Assembly: GCA_024760905.1 (NCBI GenBank)
Contig: CM045733.1
Location: forward strand, 22,275,001 to 22,339,000
DNA: 64,000 nt
DNA from: Plotosus lineatus
Taxonomy: Eukaryota; Chordata; Actinopteri; Siluriformes; Plotosidae
Direction of reading: 5' to 3'
Below the pieces are notes generated by a model that worked only from the letters and a program-made list of their open reading frames with translations, was not told the origin of the DNA and did no database searches. The position numbers and the translations under genes were made by a program. Shown here one piece after another: positions 54,873-64,000 of this stretch. Numbering within the stretch: the stretch's first letter is position 1; every line of letters starts with the position of its first letter.

Positions 54873-57502
54873 ACAGAATATATATAGTTTTCTTAATTTC
54901 AGTGTGATTGTTTGAACCGACAATGTTTTTTTCGATCAGTATCAGTATCATTTGACGGCATTTGAACCTTTATATAGTGGTCAAAATATACATACTGATC
55001 TTACTGGAATAAACAGAAATGAAAAAAAAGTCTTTTTTTTTTTCTTGTTAATTTTTGGGGCTTACCATGGTGACTGATGGGTTTAAAATGGGTGTGTCAA
55101 ATTAAAATGAGGATGATTTCTCTTATCATCTCTTCCTAAAACTCTTCCTAGACATGCTTTCTAAAAGTTTATATGGCTGAGGTACATAAAAATGTTTGGT
55201 TGCGAAGAATTAATGATCTTGGATGAAGTGCAATCTTTGTGCTCATTTTTCTCTAAAACGTTGTTTGAAAATTTTAGTTGAATGCTCACACAAGAAATGG
55301 TATAGCTCGCTCAGTTTTCAAGGTATTGACAAACTTTTTCATTTTTGGACCCAAGAGCCTACTTTCGGTGGAGTGGCTCACAAATGTGAGTGTGTTTAGC
55401 ACACATGCAAGCATGGCGCACGATCACTGTTCGGGGACGTGATGCTTGGAACGGTATCAGCTTGACCTTGATTACTAACTGAGTGATTCATAGCTGGAAT
55501 AGTCTGAAGACAGGTGCTATTCTGGTGCACCTCTTTGGTCTTATGAGATCAAGTGCATTATGGACCTCAGGAATATGCGCCAAGAGAGCGGGATGTCCGT
55601 CCCTATCCGCTGCACCTTGAGTGTAAATTCAACAATTTACATCCCTGGATTTATATCAAAAGGTGTCTACATGTGACTCAAAGATAGGCGCCATATTAGT
55701 CATCATCATAGTAATACCCGTGTTGATGTTCCTGACTTGAAAGCCTTCCAGGCCTCTCTTCTCACACATGTAATCTAGCATTAAATCTTTTCGCACCTAT
55801 CTTTAACTTGGTTTCCATGCAAGCAATGGCAAACAAGTGTGAAAAGACACAATTATAACCCACAGGCTTTCAGAATGAAGGGATCCCTATTCCATACAAG
55901 CTCAGCAGAGCAATTAAGTACACCACACACTTCAATGTTAAGGTTCAGTTGATGAGCAAAACATCCTTAAAGCTTTTTCAAGTTAAACAAAAAGATGCTA
56001 AGAGCTAAGCAAACATCCACAAACCCCTTTCAGTCTCTAAATGTATTGAATACTTTTCTATGAAAACTGTGGGATGCACCATTAATGCTGTGGAGAAGCT
56101 CACCAGTGACATCATTATCTCAATGTGGTGGGCTTTATGATGTGGGTCCCCGCTTGCTCTTTATTTGGGCTGGACTGAAAAAAGTCTGTGTGTATAAATT
56201 GTCTAGAGTCACATTAACACAGTTTAGCTCGATGTCAGACCTCTTTTAAACACAACATTACAAATTGTTATATAATCACACCCTGCCAGAATTCCACAAT
56301 TACACGTCTCTGATTCTTCACACAGCATGCACCTGTTTTTAATATAATATATTGTGCACTCGTTTAGTGGGCTTTAACACGCATAGCAAGTAGAACAAGT
56401 GTGAGGTCAGAGATAAAGAAGGAAGGGGTTAAGTTAGATTGTACTGCACAGCCATGCATGACTAAGGCAAAACAAACACTCGGTCAGTGAGGTAATGGTA
56501 CAAAAAAGCAGCCTTGCCTCCCACACTGTGATTTACCGAATCCTCCCGGCCTAAATGTCGAGATCAGGTCCTCCCTATATTCCCCCAATAAAGTTTGATA
56601 CCTGCAGCTGTCACTAAATAGAAAGGTGTCCATGCACTTATCAGTGAAGAAGGAATGAACTCATCTAACGTGTGCTGACAGATAGTTGCACTATCTTGTT
56701 TCATAAATGATGCCGAGCATGGCATGCTCTTGGTTACACGTGAGTCCTTTCCTCAGTAGTCTGACATCATTGCAACAAGATCCATGGACAGACAGGTTTG
56801 TTGGGACACTCCTATCCGACAGAACTACTGATCTGATGTCATCTTTCGTTCTATCAAATATGTGCATCAGCAAAACCAAAACCTCAAAGTTAAATAGGTT
56901 GAAGTAAAACCTATAATGTACCGTAGATTTGGCTGACGTGGGACATTTCTGGGAAGGACTACACCTTTTTAACGAGGCCTGGAGAATATTTCATGGGCCT
57001 GCCAAGGAAACCAGGACTGAACAAGGCACTTTCACATACAAAAAATAATAATAATAATAATAGAAGTGGCCCTGTGTACACTCCTTCCTCTAGCACAGGA
57101 AGTTCACATTCACCACACCTTTCCGTCTGAACACATTCTCTACATAATTCTTCGTCAGCCAAGCCCACAAAGTTGAAAATGTGCATTTAAAGCAGTCTGG
57201 TTCTTCAGACCCAGGCTATCTTAGCTGAGAAAATAGTAGACAGTGCCAGTAAGGAAGAGCCCCTTCTCATAGTTGCCCATCCCTCTTGCTCAGCTGGGAA
57301 TGGAAGAACGGTGCATGAACTGCCACAATAACATCAATGTCAAAACGCAGCATTAGGTGGTACAGAGTCGGTTACCACCACTACCATCAAAACAGCTTTT
57401 TTCTCTTATCTGAGAGTGCTGCCATGCTTATTCAGCTCTTTGCTTGGCCTGTAGCTTTGTCTTCACATACCTGCATATTTTCAAAAATTCATTTTTCAAA
57501 AT

Positions 57503-57744
57503 TGTGAGGCACTCCACCGAATGTAGGTGTTTGTCGCAAGTGACGTATGGTGCTTGTGAGACAAAGTGCGGCTTATCTGGACTTCCGATCTTTCAAGTGA
57601 GCAAGTGAAGGTTGAGTACTAAAACAAGTATTCAACGCGCACTTGCTCACTTGAAAGATCGGAAGTCCGAATAAGCCGCACTTTGTCTCACAAGCACCAT
57701 ATGTCACTTGCGACAAGCGTCTACATTCGGTGGAGCACCTCACT
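57503..57744. repeat. Near-perfect 240-bp palindrome (foldback element)
   Basis: The left arm GTGAGGCACTCCACCGAATG ... AAGTGAGCAAGTG and the right arm CACTTGCTCACTTG ... CATTCGGTGGAGCACCTCAC are about 104 bp each, with a handful of mismatches and a spacer of about 33 bp. Its ends match those of 53139-55384. The spacer ACTAAAACAAGTATTCAAC matches that element near 53253. Confidence 0.9.
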
Positions 57745-57749
57745 ATTAG

Positions 57750-58040
57750 GTAGTTATGGCCTGGTGGTAGGGTGCTGGATTACTCATCCGAAGATCGGGA
57801 GTTCTATCACCAGGTTGTTACTGCCGTTCTCCCAATGCAGCTAACTGGGTTATCAAAGATCAGCTATGTCGTTCAGTGTCTGTGGTTAGAGGCAAGTAAA
57901 AGAACCATTGCTGTCATTCGTAGAGAGTAGACCACTGGGTTAACGTGAATATATTTCTGTCCTGCAATGGCCTGGCAAGCTATTTAGGGTGGAGCCTGCC
58001 CTTGCCCAGAATCGGCTGAGATTGGCATCATCCTCGCTAC
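57750..58040 (+). repeat. tRNA-headed SINE with second (GTGTAC-type) tail
   Basis: GGCCTGGTGGTAGGGTGCTG head, CAGCTAACTGGGTTATCAAA, GTAAAAGAACCATTGCTGTC and a GGTGGAGCCTGCCCTTGCCC tail. Followed by (TA)n at 58042-58095. 55385-57502 shows no gene or clear repeat. Confidence 0.8.
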
Positions 58041-58047
58041 AACCTAT

Positions 58048-58103
<56 letters not shown>

Positions 58104-58369
58104 TGAGAATACACATAACGTCACTGTAGCCAAATCAAATCAGTCAATCGGACCACCACTGATAAACAGTTTGCGGGTCTGGCAATGAACACTCTAGTCC
58201 AGTTGCAAGTTTCAACAAATAATGCTATGTAGAAAACTTTCAGTGTAGGTTCCTCCCTGTATATAACCAAGGTTAGTCACAATAACAACAAAACTCAAGG
58301 GAAATGCTTTTAATCAATATTGCATTGGAGTAGCGAGGAATCACCGTATTTCATTAATTCGTTTACAGA

Positions 58370-58540
58370 GAGATTTCCACCAATCTCAGCTGACTCTGGG
58401 AGAGAGCGGGGTACACCCTGGACAGCTGGCCAGGCGATCACAGGGCCAACACACACCTAGGGGCAATTTGAGACAACCAATAAACCTACTGTGCATGTTT
58501 TTGGACTGTGTGAGGAAACCAGAGAAGAACACTCACCCAG
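58370..58540 (-). repeat. V-SINE-like fragment
   Basis: GGGTACACCCTGGACAGCTG, ACCTAGGGGCAATTTGAGAC and TTTTGGACTGTGTGAGGAAA. 58541-59496 is AT-rich with no feature that I can support. Confidence 0.7.
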
Positions 58541-59496
58541 GGCTGAGGTTGAGAAATAGTGATTAATACTTCACATTGAAGATATTGAAATGAAAATGTT
58601 GAACAGAACAAACTTGAACATCTCAGCTAATATTATCATGATACTAGTTCACTTGGGTTTACAGAATCACAAGCAAGTAGTATTTATTCATACAGGTTTG
58701 TTATGTAGGTACAGTAATTGGAAAGTCCCAAATCTTGCTGGTACGTTTGTGTTTCCCCTAAAACTCCTATGCAGTTTTGTCCCCGTCCCCCCCCATCATC
58801 TGCATGTATGCTATTCCCTTATCGTTCTTACAATTCTGTTTAGTGAAGGATACTTTCCACAACAGTTTCAGGATTGTGGACCATATAAAAGGCTATAAAG
58901 GCCAGTACTCCCTGTACCGTGTACTGGGTGTGTAAGATAAGCAAGTCACTGCAAAAGGACAATTCAATTGGCTGAGCTCCAGAGAGCCGAAAACTGCACA
59001 TTGCAGACCGACAATAATATCCACTTTTTTTTTAATGATATTCAAGTCACATATTGGAAACCTGGACCTATCACACACCTTGCAGACATTTCCTTTATAC
59101 ACACAGTCTATATTCAAGATATATGTTTTGAGGGGAAATTGCATTGTTTTTCAAGTGTATACAAAAAAAAAAAAATCTTATGAGGGAATCTATGTGACAG
59201 TGGCAACGACACACACAGTACGGCTTTCAAAGAAAATGAAACCTAAACTTAAAAGCTTGCATGCATAGTTTTGTGTAAATCTAGTAAATCATGCTACTTC
59301 ATGAACATTCTTTCATGTGAATAATAATAAAAAACTCATCAATAAGTCCACACACAGCAAGTGCCACTGTACTGAGCAAAGTTGAGAAAAGTCATGTGAT
59401 TATCCCATGATACTCATAGTAATATGATTTTTATTTGTGCATAGTTTTATTTTATTCAGAAGTTTACTAGTTTAAATCTGAATTGTTAGTTTAATA

Positions 59497-60281
59497 CAGT
59501 GCTTCTCAAATAGTGGGGCGCGCCCCCCTGGGGGGGCGCGATGGGATGCTGAGGGGGGCGCGTGTGACCCAGGAGAACATGCTTTTTTTCCGCCGTACTA
59601 CAAGAAAGTGTAATTGCACATCCACTCCAGTAGTTGGCAGTGGCGCCCTCATTGCCCATTGTGCGCAGCGAGTATTAACTCTACGGTGTAGGTTTGTTTT
59701 GCTACGAGCTGGCGATGTGTAGTGCAGTACACACACCCTCACAACATGAAGAAATTTTTAACAGGGATGAAAAGAAAGGCGGTGAGAAACAAAACGTGCT
59801 CATTGTAGCCATTAATCTTGGCTTCCTCATTTTGAGAAAAAAAAAAATCAGCACAAATTGTTCTATTTGTTCTTGTTTTGTAGGTTAAAGTGTTTATATA
59901 TTGTGCTCCTGAGTTAATGTTTCTGAAGTCAATTTGAATTAATTATTTATTGATTTTATTTTCAGCAGCAAATGGTGTGGTAAGTTTGTCAAAAATGTAA
60001 CAAGGATATTATTATTTTTAAATTTAAGGCAAATTGATGCACTTTCTTTTACAGACTAATAAAAATGTTAAAAAGTTATTCTTGTAAGTTGAACTATATC
60101 TCTTTCTTTTTGTTTTATTTATGTTAACAAGGATACGATATAATGAAGAGATATACCTGTAACTATATTATAGAAAAAAGTTATAATTTATAGTTGCGGC
60201 GGAAAGTGGGTGGTGGGGGGGAGCGAATTGTTTTCTTCTTGCTAGGGGGGGGGCGTAACAGAAAATAATTGAGAAGCACTG
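59497..60281 (+). mobile_element. hAT-type non-autonomous DNA transposon, intact ends
   Basis: The left end CAGTGCTTCTCAA and the right end TTGAGAAGCACTG are perfect inverted repeats. A perfect 8-bp duplication GTTTAATA lies at 59489-59496 and 60282-60289. The ends are very GC-rich (GGGGGGGCGCG). Inside, from about 59747, a short frame MKKFLTGMKRKA resembles the start of ZBED-type hAT transposases and then breaks. Confidence 0.9.
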
Positions 60282-60299
60282 GTTTAATATCTGTATACA

Positions 60300-60600
60300 G
60301 AGGCAGTGGTGGACTGGTGGTAAGGTGCTGGATCACTGATCACAAGATTGGGGGTTCAAGCCCCAACAGCTTGAACAACTCAACAGGTTGTCAGCCGGCC
60401 ATGTCTCTCACTGTCTATGGTGTGAGGACTGTAAAAGATCCATTGCAGACTTTCGACAAGAGTAGTTCTTAGTGTTTCTGCGCTATGATGGCTTGGTGAA
60501 CTGTCCAGAGTGTACTCTGCCCTCGCCCAGAGTCGGCCGAGATGGTACCAGCCTCCCCGTGAACCCAATTAGGAATAAACGGTTCAGAAAATAAATGAAT
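60300..60600 (+). repeat. tRNA-headed SINE with second (GTGTAC) tail, full length
   Basis: GGCAGTGGTGGACTGGTGGT head, GGTTCAAGCCCC (B-box-like), CTCACTGTCTATGGTGTGAG, CTGTCCAGAGTGTACTCTGC and a GGTTCAGAAAATAAATGAAT end. Confidence 0.85.
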
Positions 60601-60885
60601 ATCTGTATAGTGTTGTTATTGTTATTATCTTTCCTTACATTAATTGTGGGATTCAAGTCCTATTCTTGTAATTTTAAGTGCTCACAAAAGTGAGAAGGTG
60701 TTTTCAGCTGGCTATTGTTAACAATTAATTTTTTAGTAGGTTACAACTTTGAAACTGTAAGTAAAAAATACATATGTAAAGAAATTATACATACGTTCAT
60801 GTGTAAGAGGAGAATTTGAAAGGCTTTCTTTTAAGTGACTAACAGGGTAATAGAAAATACCTTAAATAGAGAAACTCCCTGGGCT

Positions 60886-61070
60886 CCCCAGTGCATAGTG
60901 TGTTTCTGCCCCTTGCCTAAGGGTTGTGTCAGGAAGGGCATCCGACGTGTAAAAAGAAAAAAAAAAAAGAAAAGAAAAAAAAAAAAAAAAAACCTGCACC
61001 AACTCAAACATGCGAATCAGATGCTTCGCTGTGGCGACCCCTGAAAAAGGGAAAGGCCGAAAGGAGAAGA
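60886..61070 (+). repeat. SINE (RTE-type tail), truncated, with 18-bp target-site duplication
   Basis: Perfect AGAGAAACTCCCTGGGCT at 60868-60885 and 61071-61088. The body is internally deleted between CCCAGTGCA and GTGTTTCTGCC, and has a poly-A-rich run. Confidence 0.9.
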
Positions 61071-61303
61071 AGAGAAACTCCCTGGGCTATAAAATGTTCC
61101 ACATTTGTTTGATTATGGCTAAAATTTGTACCGACACTTAAAACTATTGTCCCAGAAAATGATAAACAGAAGCTCACAACAGACATTTTTGTATACCGCA
61201 CACATGCTATGCTCTATACACACGCTCAAGGTTATACCTGCTGCTTTTACTTGAATTTCTACAAAATTTCCTGGGAAAATTTTTTTTTTTAGTTAACAGC
61301 ATA

Positions 61304-61754
61304 CAGTTGAGTTCCCCCCAGTGCAGCTAACTGGGTTATCAAAGGCGGGCCATGTCTCTCACTGTCTATGGTGAGAGGCATGTAAAAGAACTATTGCTGA
61401 CTTTCGTAAAGAGTAGCTGCAAAGCCGTCAGCGTGTTTCTGTCCCTTGTTAAAAGGGTTGTGTCAGGAAGGGCATCCGACGTAAAAACCTATGCCAAATC
61501 AAATGTGCGAATCAGATGATTCGCTGTGGCAACCCCTGAGAAAGGGAAAATGCCGAAAGGATAGAAGAAGAAGCATACAGTTGAGTTCAAAATAATAGTC
61601 AGACATTACTACCCTGACCTCTCACTGTTTTTTGGTGGAAATGATATTTCTACATAGTAAATAATGATGTGGGGACATTTGTCATACTATGGTATCGAGC
61701 CTATTTATCGTATTCACTTTTTAAAACACACTGCTACTATTTTGAACACCACTG
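61304..61754. mobile_element. Short TA-flanked element split by a SINE
   Basis: The left end CAGTTGAGTTCAAAATAATA (interrupted by the SINE) and the right-end complement CAGTGGTGTTCAAAATAGTA are inverted repeats; TA flanks both sides. Without the SINE it would be about 180 bp. Confidence 0.75.
61315..61571 (+). repeat. SINE (RTE-type tail), 5' truncated, with 17-bp target-site duplication
   Basis: Perfect AGCATACAGTTGAGTTC at 61298-61314 and 61572-61588. It runs CCCCAGTGCAGCTAACTGGG to AAGGATAGAAGAAG. Confidence 0.91.
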
Positions 61755-63504
61755 TACAGCAATAAAATGTTAAAGGTAAAATAATGCCATGTGCTTTTTA
61801 TTACATGATTCATTTGAATACTTGAGTCTCATTGGTTGATTACACAGTTTAGTGGTCCGTTTTATTTCTTTATAACACACCATTATGCATAATAGACTGT
61901 TGCTATGGATATGCATTTCAGCATAATGACCAATACATTATCCCTGACTTACAGTACAGTTCACTGAAATGTATATCACTTCAATAAGTAAGTAAATAAA
62001 TAAAAGCATTGACTCCAGTCAAGCTCACCTGCAGTGTGGCATGAACAACTCTGTGATTCATTGATCATTAACAGGAAGTCCTCCCTGCACAACATAAACC
62101 CCAGAAATAATTAACCAAGTAGTGAAACCTCTGTGGTAGTATTGGCCGGGAAAAGCAAGAACCAATAACATACACACAAGACAATAATATTAAAATAAAT
62201 ATGACTTTAAAAACAGCACTTGTCAATGATACATTAAATTGATAAGATGTTTCCAAAAATGCACCAAATTAGTTTGTACAAAGCATCTGGAGGAAATATG
62301 AAGAACAAGAGACTTTTATTTGGCTGGATATTAAAGCTACCTGGCTCTTCTCGTCTACTGCAATGCCAAGCTATGAGGTCATCCTCTGAGGCTGAATGAA
62401 TAAGCCTGCTATCAGCCACACACCAGGTGTTGCAACTGAATCCACACACTCCTAACGGGCCGATATCGCATTTCAAGGCCACGCTCACCAAACTGTCTAC
62501 ATTTTGCTTGCATGAACATCTGGGATCACAGACCAGGGAGTAATTTAAAAACTTCACAATTGGAGCATGCATTAAACACTTGAAGGCAAACACATTTCCA
62601 TTTGTAGGTTTCTGTTATCTTCTGTATATCCTGGGATCAGAAGCAACTGTGCATCTGATTACAAGAGCTGACTAAAGCTCTGTGTATAAAGGTCAGGGAT
62701 TCAAATCTTATTTTAAGGATATGATAAGACTTAACAAAATTGAAGTCTGTTGGCGCCACATATCCAACCTGCGCAGTGGCACACAATCAAAGAGACGTTT
62801 GAAACATTTGGTCATAAGGGAGCACTTGTTATGAATAGTTCCATTTCTACAGCAGCTATGAGTTTGGTGAGGTCACATGACACAAACACTGGCTGTGGTA
62901 GGAGCCATCTATGGAAAATAGCTGAGGAGTTTTACTTCATAAATACAATATGCCACTACAGTGAGCTAAACAGGCTGGGTCGTTAATTTTCACAATCCCT
63001 ATGTAAGCTGTTCTGCTGATCACACCAACCCGGCAGACCAAGCACAATGCAGAACTGTGATTTCAACAAGAGCAACAAAGCCTAGAACAACAGTCAACAC
63101 TTAAAATAAGATTTTGCTCAATTCTATGTAAATTAGGTATGATGTTAATGATACCACAGATCAGCTTCAGTTCCGTAATCACAACTTCAGTTCCTACATT
63201 CCAACATGTGCGCTACAAGCTTATCATATAAATTGTATACTGTAACGCTTCATTAAAGGTTCAGGGGGGTTTTATGAAGGGAAATAAAGTGCAAGGATGA
63301 GGAACAGTTGGTGAGTGCATGCAGCTTGCATGTTTTCCTAATCTGACAACAAAATCAAATCCCAGCAGGTACCATGTTTCAGGCACTGTTTACATAGTTC
63401 ATTTTAGAAGTATTTACATTTTGATTCGGGGAGAGTGGGGATCATTGGTACAATGGGGTAAATTGGTACACCTAATATTATTGTTATTATGGATGCTTGT
63501 ATAG

Positions 63505-63712
63505 TGCATACTTCATACACGCGTATGCTCAATGCGCTCGTCGCCACCGTGCGGCGCCGGTTATTGCGTTGTTCTATCCTTTTGATGCTGAGCGCCAAGC
63601 AGGAAGCAACAATTCCCAAATTTTAACGTCTTATGGTATGACGCGACCGGATTCAAACTCCGACCTTATAGAGGATAAAGCGGACGCTCTACCAACTGAG
63701 CTAAAGCTCCGG
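63505..63712 (-). repeat. tRNA-derived SINE-like sequence
   Basis: The minus strand from 63712 reads CCGGAGCTTTAGCTCAGTTG and GTAGAGCGTCCGC, with a paired D-stem (GCTC/GAGC). It has a T-arm TCGGA-GTTTGAA-TCCGG and a B-box AGTTTGAATCC. The acceptor and anticodon stems do not pair, so it is not a tRNA gene. The body continues to about 63505. 61760-63500 shows no other feature apart from the possible exon noted at 62029. Confidence 0.5.
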
Positions 63713-63927
63713 TGTAATATGTCAAAAGTGTTTAACCTTTGCACTTTTGTTATGTGATGTCTTTTGCGATCAGATAAGTACCATTTTGATTCCAACAAGT
63801 TTAAACACATGGTAAGAAGCGAATGTCAAAAAACTTTTTTTTTGTTGTCAATTTTTTAACTTTTGCTCAATCAAGGAGCTACTAAGGAGATGTTTGTACC
63901 ATTAGGTTGCAACTCGAATAATGATTT

Positions 63928-63985
63928 CGTATAGATGTAAAAGAATAATGACTTCGCTTAGATGCTTCCCTTTTACATCTATACG
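63928..63985. repeat. 16-bp inverted repeat
   Basis: CGTATAGATGTAAAAG at 63928-63943 and its complement CTTTTACATCTATACG at 63970-63985, with a 26-bp spacer. Confidence 0.85.
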
Positions 63986-64000
63986 GTCATCTTGCGGTTC

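Larger units (their letters stand above)
53139..55384. mobile_element. Candidate DNA transposon with GTGAGGCGCTCCACCG ends
   Basis: The left end GTGAGGCGCTCCACCGAATG and the right-end complement GTGAGCCACTCCACCGAAAG are inverted repeats about 2.2 kb apart. AAAT flanks both sides, a possible 4-bp duplication. The interior is AT-rich with no transposase frame and holds a tRNA-headed SINE. I do not recognise the family. Confidence 0.55.

Noticed and set aside
63640..63712. tRNA gene
   Set aside because: D and T arms pair but the acceptor and anticodon stems do not; better explained as a SINE head.

Overview
Vertebrate nuclear DNA, almost certainly a teleost fish. Three multi-exon genes have GT-AG introns, and the introns are packed with fish-type retroposons (tRNA-headed SINEs, V-SINE-like copies, RTE-like LINE pieces), Tigger/mariner-like and hAT elements, and long CA/TA microsatellites. 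The repeat mix would fit an otophysan such as a catfish, but I cannot fix the species. || Gene layout. (1) tbc1d30, minus strand, 19167 down past base 1: five downstream-reading exons (18681-19167, 15069-15233, 5441-5502, 4849-4914, 108-233) encode the N-terminal part and the start of the TBC RabGAP domain; the rest lies beyond the window. A second, GC-rich first exon (9019-9181) encodes an alternative N-terminus and joins the exon at 5441-5502 in frame. (2) gns, plus strand, 20807-36429: complete 13-exon N-acetylglucosamine-6-sulfatase, 535 residues, with signal peptide and the Cys-x-Pro-x-Arg active-site signature. (3) rassf3, minus strand: the last four coding exons (50089-50196, 47997-48249, 42712-42827, 42461-42610) give the linker, Ras-association and SARAH regions; the usual first exon was not found. 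The order and orientation (rassf3 tail-to-tail with gns, gns head-to-head with tbc1d30) match human 12q14, which supports the assignments. || Between and inside genes. The head-to-head interval 19168-20806 holds two promoters, a V-SINE, another SINE and a GC-box/CCAAT palindrome. The gns and rassf3 3' ends converge near 39 kb. The gns introns 3, 4 and 6, the long tbc1d30 introns, and the rassf3 intron and upstream region are made largely of nested repeats. Many insertions can be defined to the base from target-site duplications. || The genes act in separate pathways: Rab GTPase control, lysosomal heparan/keratan sulfate breakdown, and Ras/Hippo-type scaffolding. Their adjacency is conserved synteny, not an operon. 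The most unusual items are the tbc1d30 alternative promoter exon, gns splice sites built from microsatellites, a SINE head carried by two unrelated tails, a LINE/SINE pair sharing a 3' end, a promoter palindrome, and a family of elements with GTGAGGCGCTCCACCG termini that includes an almost perfect 240-bp palindrome.
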